Part shown: piece by piece, positions 44,228-54,312 of the stretch | Numbering within the stretch: the stretch's first letter is position 1 | Layout of the letters: every line of letters begins with the position of its first letter | Assembly (NCBI RefSeq): GCF_024807845.1 | Contig: NZ_JANUEQ010000001.1 | Coordinates: forward strand, 124,001-188,000 | Direction: 5' to 3' | From: Klebsiella sp. BIGb0407 | Lineage (GTDB): Bacteria > Pseudomonadota > Gammaproteobacteria > Enterobacterales > Enterobacteriaceae | Length of the DNA stretch: 64,000 bases | The notes under the pieces: generated by a model | What the model was told of the DNA's origin: nothing | Seen by the model: the letters and a program-made list of their open reading frames with translations, nothing else | Databases searched by the model: none | Made by a program: the position numbers and the translations under genes

Positions 44228-44569
44228 ATGAGCACATTAGAAAAAATTCAACGCCAGATTGCAGAGAACCCAATTCTTCTCTACATGAAAGGTTCCCCAA
44301 AATTACCAAGCTGCGGTTTTTCTGCACAAGCAGTGCAGGCTCTGTCTGGCTGTGGTGAGCGTTTCGCTTATGTTGATATTTTGCAGAATCCGGATATTCG
44401 TGCCGAATTGCCAAAATATGCCAACTGGCCGACTTTCCCACAGCTGTGGGTTGACGGTGAGCTGGTAGGCGGATGCGATATCATTATTGAAATGTATCAG
44501 CGCGGTGAATTACAAAGCCTTATCAAAGAAACCGCAGCAAAGTATCCTGATACGGACGCGGATGCTTGA
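44228..44569 (+). CDS. grxD: Monothiol glutaredoxin 4
   Basis: A 113-residue CGFS-type glutaredoxin (115 in E. coli) with the active site SCGFSAQA and the glutathione-binding WPTFPQLW and GGCDII. It carries or inserts 2Fe-2S clusters with BolA proteins. GAGGAAG lies 9 bases before the ATG. In E. coli the helicase gene lhr separates it from rnt; here only 85 bases do. Confidence 0.96.
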   Translation: MSTLEKIQRQIAENPILLYMKGSPKLPSCGFSAQAVQALSGCGERFAYVDILQNPDIRAELPKYANWPTFPQLWVDGELVGGCDIIIEMYQRGELQSLIKETAAKYPDTDADA

Positions 44570-44579
44570 TTTAAAGAGC

Positions 44580-44600
44580 CAGGCTGAATAACTCAGCCTG
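44580..44600. terminator. Hairpin between convergent grxD and rnt
   Basis: CAGGCTGA and TCAGCCTG form a perfect 8-bp stem around ATAAC, followed on the plus strand by TCTTCCTCCT. A modest terminator for grxD. Confidence 0.5.
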
Positions 44601-44654
44601 TCTTCCTCCTGGCCGGTTCCTGGCGGACCGGTCATCATTCTACTATGATGTTGC

Positions 44655-45314
44655 TTAACTGGTTGATTCTGGAGTTTCAGGAATCGCTAACGGCCAGCCT
44701 CCCATACGCTTCCAGCGATTGACTATCTCACAAAACAAAAGAGCTGTTTGCTCGGTGTCGTAAAGGGCAGAATGCGCCTGCGAATTGTCAAAGTTTAATC
44801 CTGCTGCGTTACAGGCTTTGGCCAGAACGGTTTGTCCAAGGGCAAGGCCGCTCAGAGCTGCAGTATCGAAGGTGACAAAAGGATGGAAAGGGTTACGTTT
44901 TAATGATGCGCGCTCAGCTGCGGCCATGGTAAAACCGTGATCAAAAGTCGCGTTATGTGCCACCATAATGGCACGGCTACACTCAGTTTCTTTCATGCCT
45001 TTACGCACTGCTTTAAAAATGGCATGTAAGGCTTCATATTCACTTACAGCACCACGCAGTGGATTATGCGGGTCAATACCATTGAAGGCGAGGGCTTCGG
45101 GTTGCAGATTCGCACCTTCAAAGGGCTCAACATGAAAATGCAACGTCTCATCAGGTAGCAACCAGCCATCTTGATCCATCTTCAGTGTGATAGCGGCTAT
45201 TTCCAGTAACGCATCCGTTTTGGCATGAAAGCCAGCGGTTTCAACATCAATAACCACCGGGTAAAAACCACGAAAACGTTCGCACAAGCTATGCAATTGC
45301 GTGTTGTCTGACAT
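44655..45314 (-). CDS. rnt: Ribonuclease T
   Basis: A 219-residue DEDD-family 3' to 5' exonuclease (215 in E. coli). Exo I has VIDVETAGF with the first Asp and Glu, Exo II has HNATFDHGF and Exo III has [11 protein letters not shown]. It trims tRNA ends and stable RNA precursors, and matures 5S and 23S rRNA. Confidence 0.96.
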   Translation of the reverse strand: MSDNTQLHSLCERFRGFYPVVIDVETAGFHAKTDALLEIAAITLKMDQDGWLLPDETLHFHVEPFEGANLQPEALAFNGIDPHNPLRGAVSEYEALHAIFKAVRKGMKETECSRAIMVAHNATFDHGFTMAAAERASLKRNPFHPFVTFDTAALSGLALGQTVLAKACNAAGLNFDNSQAHSALYDTEQTALLFCEIVNRWKRMGGWPLAIPETPESTS

Positions 45315-45409
45315 CTGATTCTCTTAAGACGGGGAAGATACAAGGCGTATTATGACAAATTTTAGCGAGGGATGCAGTACTGGACGCAGGATACGTCCAG
45401 CAACCTGAA

Positions 45410-45817
45410 TTAGTGACCTAAACCTTTACCCGCATCTTTTTCTTCGATTAGCTCAATTTTATAGCCGTCGGGATCTTCAACAAAAGCGATAACGGTAGTG
45501 CCCCCTTTGACCGGGCCAGCTTCACGAGTCACATTTCCGCCATTATTACGGATACGTTCGCAGGCTTCAGCAGCATTATCAACACTCAGAGCAATATGAC
45601 CGTAAGCGTTGCCCAAATCATAACTGTCAACACCCCAGTTATAAGTCAGCTCGAGAACAGCACCTTCGCTTTCAGGGCAATAGCCCACAAATGCAAGTGT
45701 ATATTTATATTCGGTATTTTCACTGGTACGCAGTAAGCTCATGCCCAGCACTTTGGTATAAAAATCGACTGAACGTTGTAAATCACCAACACGCAGCATG
45801 GTATGGAGTAAGCGCAT
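45410..45817 (-). CDS. gloA: Lactoylglutathione lyase (glyoxalase I)
   Basis: A 135-residue metal enzyme, the E. coli length, turning the methylglyoxal-glutathione adduct into S-lactoylglutathione. The metal ligands lie in MRLLHTML (His5), VLELTYNWG (Glu), YGHIALSVD (His) and KIELIEE (Glu). Start MRLLHT at 45817 follows GAGGA; an ATG 24 bases upstream is rejected. It follows nemRA in the same direction, as in E. coli, where nemRA-gloA form an electrophile-detoxifying unit. Confidence 0.96.
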   Translation of the reverse strand: MRLLHTMLRVGDLQRSVDFYTKVLGMSLLRTSENTEYKYTLAFVGYCPESEGAVLELTYNWGVDSYDLGNAYGHIALSVDNAAEACERIRNNGGNVTREAGPVKGGTTVIAFVEDPDGYKIELIEEKDAGKGLGH

Positions 45818-45899
45818 ATTGTCCTCATTAAATGAAATCATGCATTACAAGATATGCTGAGTATAGCGGCGATGATACGCCGCTATCAATGGATGACTG

Positions 45900-47003
45900 T
45901 TATTCAGACCATACCGGGTAGTCAGTATAGCCTTCAACACCACCGCCGTAGAAGAATTCCGGGCGCTGTTCGTTCAGCGGACGATTATGCTGGAAGCGTT
46001 CCACCAGGTCAGGGTTCGCAATATAGTCACGGCCAAAGGCAACCGCATCGATAAGCCCCTTATCAATCAATGATTCGGCTTTCTCAAGGGTATAGGCGCC
46101 GGCGCCAATAATGACCCCATCAAAGTGCTCACGTACCTTCTGACGGAATTCCTCGGTATAGGGTAAGCCACCAGCCCAGTCAGACTCAGACAGATGGATA
46201 TAAGCAATACCACGTTTATTCAGTTCATCAATCAGATACAGCGCATCTTCTTCTTCATTCTCACCGTTATCGACATTCTGGAAACTTCCGACTGGCGACA
46301 GGCGAATGCCAATACGGGATGCTCCCCATTCCGCACTGACGGCATCCACGACTTCCAGCAGCAGACGTGCGCGATTTTCACGACTACCGCCATACTCATC
46401 GGTACGCTGGTTTGCGGACGCTGACAGGAATTGGTGCAGTAAATAACCATGTGCGCCATGCAATTCAAGCAGGTCAAAACCCGCTTCCCTTGCGCTGGCT
46501 GCGGCATGGCGAAAATCTGCAACGATACCTGGGATCTCGCTTAACTCCAGAGCACGAGGAAGAGAAGTATCGACCCGAATCGGCTGACCATTTTCGTCAC
46601 GCAGTGACGTACGGGTGCCAGCACTGAGCGCAGAAGGGGCGACCGGCGCTTGCTGGTCGGGCTGAATACTGTAATGGGAAATTCGTCCGGTGTGCCAAAG
46701 CTGGACGGCAATATGTCCATTTTTCTGGTGTACGTCAGCAGTGATTTTTTTCCAGACAGCAATTTGCTCGTCAGTATGCAGGCCCGGTGCTCCGGCATAC
46801 CCTTTGGACTGGAAAGATATTTGAGTGGCTTCAGTGATAATCAGACCAGAGCTGGCACGCTGCTGATAATATTCAGCCATTAATTCTGTAGGAATATCGC
46901 CAGGCTCGATGCTACGCAGGCGAGTCAGAGGTGCCATAAAAATACGGTTAGCTACAGTAACAGCCCCAATTTTCAGTGGGGTAAAAATTTTTGCAGTGGA
47001 CAT
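45900..47003 (-). CDS. nemA: N-ethylmaleimide reductase (Old Yellow Enzyme)
   Basis: A 367-residue FMN-dependent barrel enzyme (365 in E. coli). FMN and substrate sites are seen in [25 protein letters not shown] and [17 protein letters not shown]. It reduces N-ethylmaleimide, nitro compounds and other reactive alkenes. It lies 51 bases downstream of its regulator gene nemR, with a NemR-like half-palindrome in that gap. Confidence 0.95.
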   Translation of the reverse strand: MSTAKIFTPLKIGAVTVANRIFMAPLTRLRSIEPGDIPTELMAEYYQQRASSGLIITEATQISFQSKGYAGAPGLHTDEQIAVWKKITADVHQKNGHIAVQLWHTGRISHYSIQPDQQAPVAPSALSAGTRTSLRDENGQPIRVDTSLPRALELSEIPGIVADFRHAAASAREAGFDLLELHGAHGYLLHQFLSASANQRTDEYGGSRENRARLLLEVVDAVSAEWGASRIGIRLSPVGSFQNVDNGENEEEDALYLIDELNKRGIAYIHLSESDWAGGLPYTEEFRQKVREHFDGVIIGAGAYTLEKAESLIDKGLIDAVAFGRDYIANPDLVERFQHNRPLNEQRPEFFYGGGVEGYTDYPVWSE

Positions 47004-47015
47004 ATATGCCTCTAA

Positions 47016-47030
47016 TAGACCGGTCGACTA
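47016..47030 (-). promoter_or_regulatory. Second NemR-like site, between nemR and nemA
   Basis: TAGACCGGTCGACTA shares TAGACC and GGTC with the site upstream of nemR but with a shorter, imperfect symmetry. It could give nemA-gloA their own control point. Inferred from the sequence only. Confidence 0.4.
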
Positions 47031-47054
47031 GTTCTGTGATAAATAAAATACCTG

Positions 47055-47654
47055 TCAGCTGACAGGTACAACAAGAATACTTTTGATATGTGCCAGAGCA
47101 TTCTCCAGCGGTGCAGGATCGCGGGATAACTTTGCTTGTAAGCCAGCGCCTAGCCATAACACATATAATATCTGGGCCAGTACGGATGTCTCACCTTCAA
47201 AATTAATTTCGTTCTCCAGACGGGCTTGTTCAAGTGAATTTGTCAGTATTGCAATAACCCTGGCTGCTCCACAGTTCAGAGCCGCCCGCATATCTTCTGA
47301 AAGATCGCAGACTTCAGCTGACAGTTTGAGTCCGAGACAATGGGTCAAGTGCCCGCAAGACTGAAATTCAGACAGCGCGTTCTGATACCAGCCCAGTAAA
47401 CGTTCTGCATGCTGACCTTGCGGGGCATGCAGTTGTTCACTGAAGTACTGATTATACCGCTGGTAGTAACGTTCCAGCATGGCAACGCCAAAGGCTTCTT
47501 TGGAACGAAAATAATGATAAAAAGAACCTTTAGGAACTTCAGCAGTACGGAGCAATTCGCTCAGCCCCATACCGGTAAAACCGAGTGCCAGACAAAGTGT
47601 CTCGCCGGTTGCCAGCAGGTGCTCACGCGTATCATGTTCAGGGTTTCTGTTCAT
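47055..47654 (-). CDS. nemR: TetR-family repressor NemR
   Basis: A 199-residue TetR-family repressor, the E. coli length. The helix-turn-helix is FTGMGLSELLRTAEVPKGSFYHYF. Redox-sensing relies on Cys residues: those in THCLGLKLSAEVCDL match the E. coli sensor region, and extra Cys lie in SCGH and LNCG. Reactive chlorine, methylglyoxal or NEM release it from DNA. ATG 47654 (MNRNPEHDTREH) matches E. coli; a frame starting 21 bases upstream begins inside the operator. Confidence 0.94.
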   Translation of the reverse strand: MNRNPEHDTREHLLATGETLCLALGFTGMGLSELLRTAEVPKGSFYHYFRSKEAFGVAMLERYYQRYNQYFSEQLHAPQGQHAERLLGWYQNALSEFQSCGHLTHCLGLKLSAEVCDLSEDMRAALNCGAARVIAILTNSLEQARLENEINFEGETSVLAQILYVLWLGAGLQAKLSRDPAPLENALAHIKSILVVPVS

Positions 47655-47667
47655 AGAACCAATATAA

Positions 47668-47683
47668 TAGACCATTCGGTCTA
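47668..47683 (-). promoter_or_regulatory. NemR operator upstream of nemR
   Basis: TAGACCATTCGGTCTA is a palindrome with the TAGACC half-sites reported for NemR. It lies 14 bases before the nemR start and would block the nemRA-gloA promoter. Confidence 0.75.
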
Positions 47684-47877
47684 GTGCAACAGGAAGAATA
47701 GGTGATTTTAAATCTCACAGCTCGATTTGTTAAGAGGCGGACAACACCATAAAGGCTGCCAAAACCTATCAAGCCGGAAGACGGTTTTATCTGGTGACCC
47801 GACATTATTTATATTTATCGCTTGCAAGTGGCTGTTTATCAGACTTGAATTAACGTATCACAATCAGAGGTCGATAC

Positions 47878-48117
47878 GTGTCAGAACAGCTTGAGTTTTT
47901 TCCACTTCAAAGCCCGTGCCGTGGCATCTGTCAGTCAGATGAGCGCGGTTTTTGTCGTGGCTGTTTTCGTAGTCGTGACGAGCGTTTTAACTGGCAGATG
48001 ATGACGGATGGCCAAAAGCGCGAGGTGCTTCGACTCTGTCGGCTACGGTTATTACGTAAACTCCGCACCGCAAAAGTGACATCTGGTGACGATCCTGAAC
48101 AGCCCTCATTATTTTAA
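47878..48117 (+). CDS. ydhL: DUF1289 protein YdhL
   Basis: A 79-residue protein, the E. coli YdhL length. The Cys pattern SPCRGICQ ... GFCRGCFRSRDE is the DUF1289 signature, likely a metal or Fe-S site. Function is not known. The start is GTG 47878, 7 bases after GAGGT, and gives MSEQLEFF as in E. coli. It ends PEQPSLF, fully conserved. Confidence 0.9.
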   Translation: MSEQLEFFPLQSPCRGICQSDERGFCRGCFRSRDERFNWQMMTDGQKREVLRLCRLRLLRKLRTAKVTSGDDPEQPSLF

Positions 48118-48236
48118 TCACGTGGCGGGTGAGACTTCGCACAGCGCAGATTACTGACATCTATTTGAGGTTCAGAAATCGTTCGAATTATTTATCATAG
48201 ATACCGATTCTTTTTTCTTAATAAGGCGATAACGTT

Positions 48237-49133
48237 ATGGTACAGCGTATTAAAATAGCTCCCCAGGGACCGGAATTCTCGCGTCTGGTTATGGGATACT
48301 GGCGTTTAATGGAGTGGGGCATGACCTCCAGCCAGTTAGCCAGTTTTATTGAGGAGCATGTGGAGCTGGGTATAACCACCGTCGATCACGCCGATATCTA
48401 CGGTGGTTATCAGTGTGAAGCCGCTTTTGGTGAGGCTTTACGGACGCTCGGACATTTGCGCAGTAAAATGCAGATTGTCAGCAAATGTGGCATAGCCACC
48501 AGAGCTAAAGCTGAAAACAAAATTGGTCACTATATTACTGACAGTGACTACATTATTCGCAGCGCCGAAAATTCACTAAATAACCTCGCAACTGACTACC
48601 TGGATTTATTACTGATCCATCGTCCTGACCCTTTGATGGATGCAGATGAAGTAGCGAGTGCATTTATCCAGTTACACCAGAGCGGTAAAGTCCGTCATTT
48701 TGGTGTCTCTAACTTTACGCCAGCTCAGTTCAGCTTGTTACAATCCCGACTGCCATTTACCCTTGCGACCAATCAGGTTGAGATCTCACCCGTGCATCAA
48801 CCTTTATTGCTGGACGGTACGTTGGATCAACTACAACAGTTGCGTATCCGCCCGATGGCTTGGTCTTGCTTAGGTGGTGGGGCGTTATTTAATGACCCGC
48901 AATATCAGTCACTGCGTGATGAGTTGCAAATTGTTGCACAAGAGCTGGATGCCGAAACGATAGATCAGGTTGTCTATGCATGGATAATGCGTTTACCTTC
49001 GTTACCACTGCCTATTATCGGTTCAGGCAAAATTGAACGTGTACGTTCGGCAATTTCTGCGTTGTCGCTGGAAATGAATCGTCAGCAATGGTTCCGGATT
49101 CGTAAAGCCGCATTAGGTTATGATGTCCCTTAA
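48237..49133 (+). CDS. ydhF: Aldo-keto reductase YdhF
   Basis: A 298-residue aldo-keto reductase barrel. The tetrad Asp-Tyr-Lys-His can be seen in VDHADIYGG, VSKCG and LLLIHRPDP, and NADPH-binding residues in IIGSGKIERVRSA. Substrate is unknown. In E. coli sodC and ydhKJI lie between it and slyA; here there is 517 bases of empty DNA. Confidence 0.93.
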   Translation: MVQRIKIAPQGPEFSRLVMGYWRLMEWGMTSSQLASFIEEHVELGITTVDHADIYGGYQCEAAFGEALRTLGHLRSKMQIVSKCGIATRAKAENKIGHYITDSDYIIRSAENSLNNLATDYLDLLLIHRPDPLMDADEVASAFIQLHQSGKVRHFGVSNFTPAQFSLLQSRLPFTLATNQVEISPVHQPLLLDGTLDQLQQLRIRPMAWSCLGGGALFNDPQYQSLRDELQIVAQELDAETIDQVVYAWIMRLPSLPLPIIGSGKIERVRSAISALSLEMNRQQWFRIRKAALGYDVP

Positions 49134-49650
49134 TCTCAGTGGTCATACTGAATAATTACTAATCCCCTATAACTGTCTGTTCATATCCTGTGAGCAGGCA
49201 GATGAAAATAAATCAGACAGCTAATGTCAATTAGCTAAGTGTTTGTTATTTTTTGTATTGCCCCCCCTCTTTGGAAAAAGATAAACAACGTGTTAGATTG
49301 GCCTGAAACGCGCTGTCTGACTGGCTATTATCGGTATTAGATGAACAATTCATTTTGATTCGGCACGTTTCTATCGCATCTTTTGGTGACGTAGTCGCAG
49401 TCTATATAGTCGAAAAGAGATGATATAAAAAACCAACATCTGTCTGATTTTTTGCGAATAAAAAAGCAAAGCCAATAGCAATAACCTATTAAAATTGTAA
49501 AGGATTTTTTTCATTTCTGTTAATCTACCGATGAGGGAAAAAAGACTGGGTAAGTAGACTTGATCAAAATAAGGGATTTGTTTTTAGCATTTAATGCCTG
49601 CACAATGCATTAGGAACGGCAATTTAAGTTAGTGAGCTAATTATAAGGAG
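49134..49650. other. Gene-free stretch before slyA
   Basis: AT-rich, with a C run near 49261 and no gene in any frame. It should hold the slyA promoter. No remains of sodC or ydhIJK were recognised. Confidence 0.5.
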
Positions 49651-50094
49651 GTGAAATTGGAATCGCCATTAGGATCGGACTTATCCCGCTTAGTACGTCT
49701 CTGGCGTGCATTAATCGATCACCGATTAAAACCATTGGAATTGACCCAGACTCACTGGGTGACACTGCATAGTATCCATCAAATGCCCCCCGAGCAGTCC
49801 CAAATTCAGCTGGCAAAAGCGATTGGTATTGAGCAGCCTTCTCTGGTACGCACTTTAGATCAACTAGAAAAGAAAGGGCTGATTGCTCGCCGTACCTGTG
49901 CCTTCGACCGTCGTGCTAAACGAATTACGCTTACAGAAAGCGCAGGGGATATCATCGAGCAAATGGAGCATGTGATAGGTGTGACTCGTTGTGAGATTCT
50001 GGCTGGTATCAACCCGGAAGAACAAGCGCAGCTGATCAATCTGATAGGGCGACTGGAGAAAAATATCACCAGACTACAAGAAGGTGAGGTTTAG
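49651..50094 (+). CDS. slyA: MarR-family transcriptional regulator SlyA
   Basis: A 147-residue winged-helix regulator (144 in E. coli). The DNA-recognition helix and wing read [21 protein letters not shown] and [10 protein letters not shown]. SlyA mostly opposes H-NS at virulence and surface genes and diverges from slyB. GTG 49651 gives [10 protein letters not shown] but abuts the AAGGAGG site; TTG 49657 (MESPLGSD) would be better spaced, so the true first residue is uncertain. E. coli slyA also uses a non-ATG start. Confidence 0.93.
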   Translation: MKLESPLGSDLSRLVRLWRALIDHRLKPLELTQTHWVTLHSIHQMPPEQSQIQLAKAIGIEQPSLVRTLDQLEKKGLIARRTCAFDRRAKRITLTESAGDIIEQMEHVIGVTRCEILAGINPEEQAQLINLIGRLEKNITRLQEGEV

Positions 50095-50262
50095 TCAGTT
50101 TTTCCAGCCCGTAAAACATGAAGTGGCATGCGGGCTCATCCGGGCACAGAAAAAGGCTATTGCAGCCTGACAATCTTTGTTCAGGTACTGTACCTGCAAG
50201 TGGCTTGCATGACATGGGAAAAGCATAAGGCCTGCCTGATTAGAGGTAGGCCTTTAGTCAGT

Positions 50263-50730
50263 CTAACGTGGAGATACAGAGACCTGGTTGCCATTACCAA
50301 TCAGAGCAACACGCTGGCCGACAGAAAAGCGGGTCGCGTCTTGTTTCTGGGTAACAACAATCGTTCTGCCGCTATCTTCACGAATTTCCATCTGGACACC
50401 GTTGGAACGGTTCAGAGCGCCTTGGGCTTCCTGACCCGCTAAACCACCGGCGATAGCACCTGCAGCGGTTGCCAGTGAACGACCTGTACCACCACCTACA
50501 GTATTACCCAGGAATCCCCCGAGTACCGCACCACCGATAGCACCAACGATATTTTCATCGTTACCACCCTGAATTTGTACCGGACGAACTGACAGGACAG
50601 TACCGTATGTCACATTTTGGACTTGTTGCGCTTGACTTGCACTTACCACATCACCAGAAAGCGTTCTGTTATTAACACAACCCGCCAGGGTCAGGCCTAC
50701 CAGTGAAACTACCAGGACACGTGAAATCAT
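50263..50730 (-). CDS. slyB: Outer membrane lipoprotein SlyB
   Basis: A 155-residue lipoprotein, the E. coli length. The lipobox is LAGC with Cys18. The Gly-rich segment GAIGGAVLGGFLGNTVGGG (about 63-81) is the glycine-zipper membrane region of this family. SlyB forms ring-like assemblies around outer-membrane proteins under stress and is PhoP-controlled in E. coli; no clear PhoP box was found here. Confidence 0.95.
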   Translation of the reverse strand: MISRVLVVSLVGLTLAGCVNNRTLSGDVVSASQAQQVQNVTYGTVLSVRPVQIQGGNDENIVGAIGGAVLGGFLGNTVGGGTGRSLATAAGAIAGGLAGQEAQGALNRSNGVQMEIREDSGRTIVVTQKQDATRFSVGQRVALIGNGNQVSVSPR

Positions 50731-51154
50731 TTCTATCTCCAGATCATGACGTAATGCTCAAATGAGCTTCCATGAGTATATATTATACGGTAAAACCGAT
50801 CTGATGCCGAATATCCGTCATACTTCGGGTTACCCGGGCGTCGCTCGCGAGGACGTAACCGAATTACGCTCGTACAGATACGGTAAAATATAAACAGATC
50901 TTTAGTAATAATACCTAAACAGAAATCAAAAAAATATCGAGTTAAAGGGTTATTACACTTATCTGTAGAATATTCTGCACTCTGAGACTCTCATTTCACC
51001 AAACAGTTCGTTGAAACTGGCAACCGGAAGAAAATCAGTATGACGTCCCGTTTTTCAAATTCGTGCAGGCTCGGGTAACGGATATCCAAATCGTTGTGAT
51101 TTTAGGGGACTGGGGGCACAATAGACTTTATTTACTCATAGTCGGTATAACACC
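50731..51154. other. Gap between divergent slyB and pdxH
   Basis: No gene in about 420 bases, apart from the palindromic repeat at 50815-50870. In E. coli anmK and mliC lie here. Confidence 0.5.
50815..50870. repeat. Palindromic repeat with strong stem-loop
   Basis: CCGTCATACTTCGGGTTA resembles the left end of the 15431-15553 element. A stem pairs GGTTAC (50828-50833) with GTAACC (50855-50860) around the self-complementary CTCGCGAG. It probably belongs to the same dispersed family. Confidence 0.5.
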
Positions 51155-51811
51155 ATGTCAGATAACGATTCTTTGCAGCAGATTGCCCATCTGCGCCGTG
51201 AATATACCCAAGGTGGATTACGGCGCCAGAATCTTACCGATACACCCTTGCCACTTTTTGAACGCTGGCTGGCACAGGCTTGTGAAGCCAGACTCGCCGA
51301 CCCGACCGCGATGGTTGTTGCAACCGTTGATGAAACCGGGCAACCTTTTCAACGTATTGTCTTACTTAAACATTATGATGAGAAAGGGTTGGTTTTCTAT
51401 ACCAATCTGGGCTCACGTAAAGCTCAGCAAATTGAACATAACCCCCGCGTCAGCCTTCATTTTCCATGGCATATGCTTGAACGTCAGGTCATGGTGCAAG
51501 GAACCGCAGAAAAATTATCGACTTTTGAGGTGCTCAAGTATTTCCACAGCCGTCCTCGCGATAGCCAGATAGGTGCCTGGGTTTCCAAACAATCCAGCCG
51601 TATCTCTGCGCGCGGTATTCTTGAAAGTAAATTTTTTGAACTCAAACAGAAATTCCAGAATGGTGAAGTTCCTTTGCCGAGTTTCTGGGGCGGTTATCGT
51701 GTCAGCATAGAACAAATGGAGTTCTGGCAGGGCGGTGCCCACCGTCTGCATGACCGTTTTCTCTATCAGCGAACTCCTGACGGCTGGAATATCGACCGTC
51801 TTGCACCCTGA
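51155..51811 (+). CDS. pdxH: Pyridoxine/pyridoxamine 5'-phosphate oxidase
   Basis: A 218-residue FMN enzyme, the E. coli length, making pyridoxal 5'-phosphate (vitamin B6) with oxygen as acceptor. FMN and PLP contacts appear in [37 protein letters not shown] and the C-terminal RLHDR plus WNIDRLAP. It lies upstream of tyrS as in E. coli. Confidence 0.96.
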   Translation: MSDNDSLQQIAHLRREYTQGGLRRQNLTDTPLPLFERWLAQACEARLADPTAMVVATVDETGQPFQRIVLLKHYDEKGLVFYTNLGSRKAQQIEHNPRVSLHFPWHMLERQVMVQGTAEKLSTFEVLKYFHSRPRDSQIGAWVSKQSSRISARGILESKFFELKQKFQNGEVPLPSFWGGYRVSIEQMEFWQGGAHRLHDRFLYQRTPDGWNIDRLAP

Positions 51812-51829
51812 TATCAGGATTTTCTTGTT

Positions 51830-51858
51830 AAGCGCTGGTACTCCGGGGGCGAGCGCTT
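51830..51858 (+). terminator. Hairpin after pdxH
   Basis: AAGCGCT pairs with AGCGCTT around a GC-rich 15-base loop, followed by TATTC. A weak candidate terminator. Confidence 0.4.
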
Positions 51859-52027
51859 TATTCTATGAGCCCGGAAAAGGGATGTTGCAGGCGCATTTTA
51901 CATAAACACCCTAATCGAGCCTGCAATATGAATGCGTTGGCGTTTATCGCCTAATAAAAAGACTTTCGCCAGTGGGCGAAAAGCCGTGTACCGGCCAAGG
52001 TGCAGTCGTATAGAGATGGAGAATTTG

Positions 52028-53302
52028 ATGTCAGGCATCAATTTGATAAAACAATTGCAAGAGCGGGGCCTGGTGGCTCAGGTTACGGATGAAGATGCGT
52101 TAGCAGAGCGACTGGCGCAAGGGTCAATCGCACTCTATTGCGGCTTCGATCCGACCGCTGATAGCTTGCACTTGGGCCATCTGGTTCCACTGCTCTGTCT
52201 GAAGCGTTTTCAGGAAGCAGGCCATAAGCCGGTTGCGCTGGTTGGTGGAGCAACGGGGCTTATCGGTGATCCTAGCTTTAAGGCCGCAGAACGTAAGCTC
52301 AATACTGAAGATACGGTACAAGAGTGGGTCGATAAAATCCGTCGTCAGGTTGCGCCATTCTTGAGTTTTGATTGTGGTGAGAACTCGGCTATTGCTGCCA
52401 ATAACTATGACTGGTTTGGCAATATGAACGTGCTGACCTTCCTGCGTGATATTGGCAAGCACTTCTCTGTTAATCAGATGATTAATAAAGAAGCGGTAAA
52501 ACAACGCCTTAATCGTGATGATGTCGGCATTTCATTTACTGAATTCTCCTATAACTTGCTGCAAGGCTATGACTTTGCCTGCCTGAATAAACTTCACGGC
52601 GTAGCATTGCAGATAGGCGGCTCTGACCAGTGGGGTAACATTACCTCCGGTATCGATTTAACCCGTCGTATGCATCAGCAACAGGTTTTTGGTTTAACGG
52701 TTCCACTTATTACTAAATCAGATGGCACTAAATTCGGTAAGACCGAAGGTGGCGCTGTCTGGCTCGATCCGAAAAAAACCAGCCCGTATAAATTCTACCA
52801 ATTCTGGATTAACACGGCAGATAGCGATGTTTACCGCTTCCTGAAATTCTTCACCTTCATGAGTCTTGAAGAGATCGATGCGCTGGAAGAAGAAGATAAG
52901 AATAGCGGCGCTGCGCCGCGTGCCCAGTATGTGCTGGCAGATCAAGTAACTCGACTGGTACATGGTGAAGAGGGTTTAACCGCAGCCAAACGTATTACTG
53001 CAAGCTTGTTCAACGGTAACCTTAGTGAACTGAGTGAGGCTGACTTTGAACAACTGGCCCAGGATGGTGTTCCGATGGTTGAGCTTGATTCCGGTGTTGA
53101 CCTGCAACAGGCGCTGGTAGACTCAGAGCTTCAGCCATCACGTGGCCAGGCGCGTAAAACGATTGCTCAGAACGCCATTACGATTAATGGTGAAAAACAG
53201 TCCGATCCTGAATATGTGTTCACTGAATCAGATGTGCTGTTTAATCGTTATACCTTGTTGCGTCGTGGCAAAAAGAACTACTGCCTGATTTGCTGGAAAT
53301 AA
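52028..53302 (+). CDS. tyrS: Tyrosine--tRNA ligase
   Basis: A 424-residue class I synthetase, the E. coli length. HIGH is HLGH ([10 protein letters not shown], about 46-49) and KMSKS is KFGKT (about 235-239). It ends with an S4-like RNA-binding domain ([20 protein letters not shown]). Start [14 protein letters not shown] follows GGAG at 52028; the long upstream frame is rejected. A strong terminator follows. Confidence 0.97.
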   Translation: MSGINLIKQLQERGLVAQVTDEDALAERLAQGSIALYCGFDPTADSLHLGHLVPLLCLKRFQEAGHKPVALVGGATGLIGDPSFKAAERKLNTEDTVQEWVDKIRRQVAPFLSFDCGENSAIAANNYDWFGNMNVLTFLRDIGKHFSVNQMINKEAVKQRLNRDDVGISFTEFSYNLLQGYDFACLNKLHGVALQIGGSDQWGNITSGIDLTRRMHQQQVFGLTVPLITKSDGTKFGKTEGGAVWLDPKKTSPYKFYQFWINTADSDVYRFLKFFTFMSLEEIDALEEEDKNSGAAPRAQYVLADQVTRLVHGEEGLTAAKRITASLFNGNLSELSEADFEQLAQDGVPMVELDSGVDLQQALVDSELQPSRGQARKTIAQNAITINGEKQSDPEYVFTESDVLFNRYTLLRRGKKNYCLICWK

Positions 53303-53318
53303 GTCTGGTAAACAGCCT

Positions 53319-53352
53319 GAGCGTAGCAACTTTAATGCTACGCTCTTTTTTT
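53319..53352 (+). terminator. Terminator of tyrS
   Basis: A perfect 10-bp stem GAGCGTAGCA / TGCTACGCTC around ACTTTAA is followed by seven T residues. Confidence 0.93.
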
Positions 53353-53397
53353 GCCAGGCGATCGATGCCCGGCATTTTTGGTGAGTAAACAGTAAAC

Positions 53398-54258
53398 ATG
53401 AAAAATATCCTTGCCATCCAGTCTCATGTTGTTTTTGGTCATGCGGGAAATAGTGCTGCAGAATTCCCTATGCGTCGTTCTGGTGTGAATGTCTGGCCCC
53501 TGAATACCGTACAGTTTTCCAACCATACACAATACGGCCAGTGGACCGGAACAGTGATGCCCGCCAGTCATTTAAGTGAAATTGTGCAGGGTATTGCCAG
53601 CATTGGTCAGCTTAAGCGCTGTGATGCAGTGCTCAGTGGGTACCTGGGTTCTGCGGAGCAGGGGGAGCATATCCTGGAAATTGTCCGTCAGGTTAAAGCC
53701 GCAAATCCAGCTGCAAAATATTTTTGTGACCCGGTTATGGGGCACCCGGAAAAAGGTTGCATTGTTGCACCAGGCGTCGCGGAATATCATACCCGCTATA
53801 CTTTACCGGCCAGCGATATCATCGCTCCTAACTTGGTCGAGCTAGAGATTCTCTGTGGACACAGTGTTGATTCCGTTGCAGAGGCTGTGGCAGCCGCGCG
53901 TGAATTGATTGCAATCGGGCCACAAATTGTTCTGGTTAAACATCTGGCAAAAGCCGGTTTACGCGTTGAGCATTTTGAAATGCTGCTCGTGACAGCAGAC
54001 GAGGCATGGCATATCCACCGGCCACTGGTTGATTTTGGTGACCGTCAGCCTGTCGGCGTTGGTGATGTCACAAGCGGACTGCTACTGGTTAAACTACTGC
54101 AAGGGGCTAGCCTGCGTCAGGCTCTTGAGCATGTCACTGCGGCAGTCTATGACATTATGCTGATGACAAAAAACATGCAGGAATATGAGTTACAGCTGGT
54201 GGCTGCACAAGAAAGTATTGTGAATCCTGAGCATTTCTTCACGGCGGTAGCGCTCTGA
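53398..54258 (+). CDS. pdxY: Pyridoxal kinase 2
   Basis: A 286-residue ribokinase-superfamily enzyme (287 in E. coli) that phosphorylates pyridoxal in the B6 salvage path. It begins [21 protein letters not shown] as PdxY does, has the adenine site [16 protein letters not shown] with the catalytic Asp in VGVGDVTSG. It is transcribed after tyrS in the same direction. Confidence 0.95.
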   Translation: MKNILAIQSHVVFGHAGNSAAEFPMRRSGVNVWPLNTVQFSNHTQYGQWTGTVMPASHLSEIVQGIASIGQLKRCDAVLSGYLGSAEQGEHILEIVRQVKAANPAAKYFCDPVMGHPEKGCIVAPGVAEYHTRYTLPASDIIAPNLVELEILCGHSVDSVAEAVAAARELIAIGPQIVLVKHLAKAGLRVEHFEMLLVTADEAWHIHRPLVDFGDRQPVGVGDVTSGLLLVKLLQGASLRQALEHVTAAVYDIMLMTKNMQEYELQLVAAQESIVNPEHFFTAVAL

Positions 54259-54266
54259 TATTATAT

Positions 54267-54290
54267 GGCCCTCTACGAACAGTGAGGGCC
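54267..54290. terminator. Hairpin between convergent pdxY and gstA
   Basis: GGCCCTC and GAGGGCC form a 7-bp perfect stem around ten bases; a short T-rich tail on the plus strand. Likely ends both messages. Confidence 0.6.
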
Positions 54291-54312
54291 TTCATCTTGC
54301 ATCAGTGAAAAA

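Noticed and set aside
50880..50925. PhoP box upstream of slyB
   Set aside because: Two GTTTA copies are present on the minus strand, but about 25 bases apart instead of the 11 expected.
51063..51572. 169-residue frame overlapping pdxH
   Set aside because: pdxH in another frame is full length with all motifs; this one has no family features.
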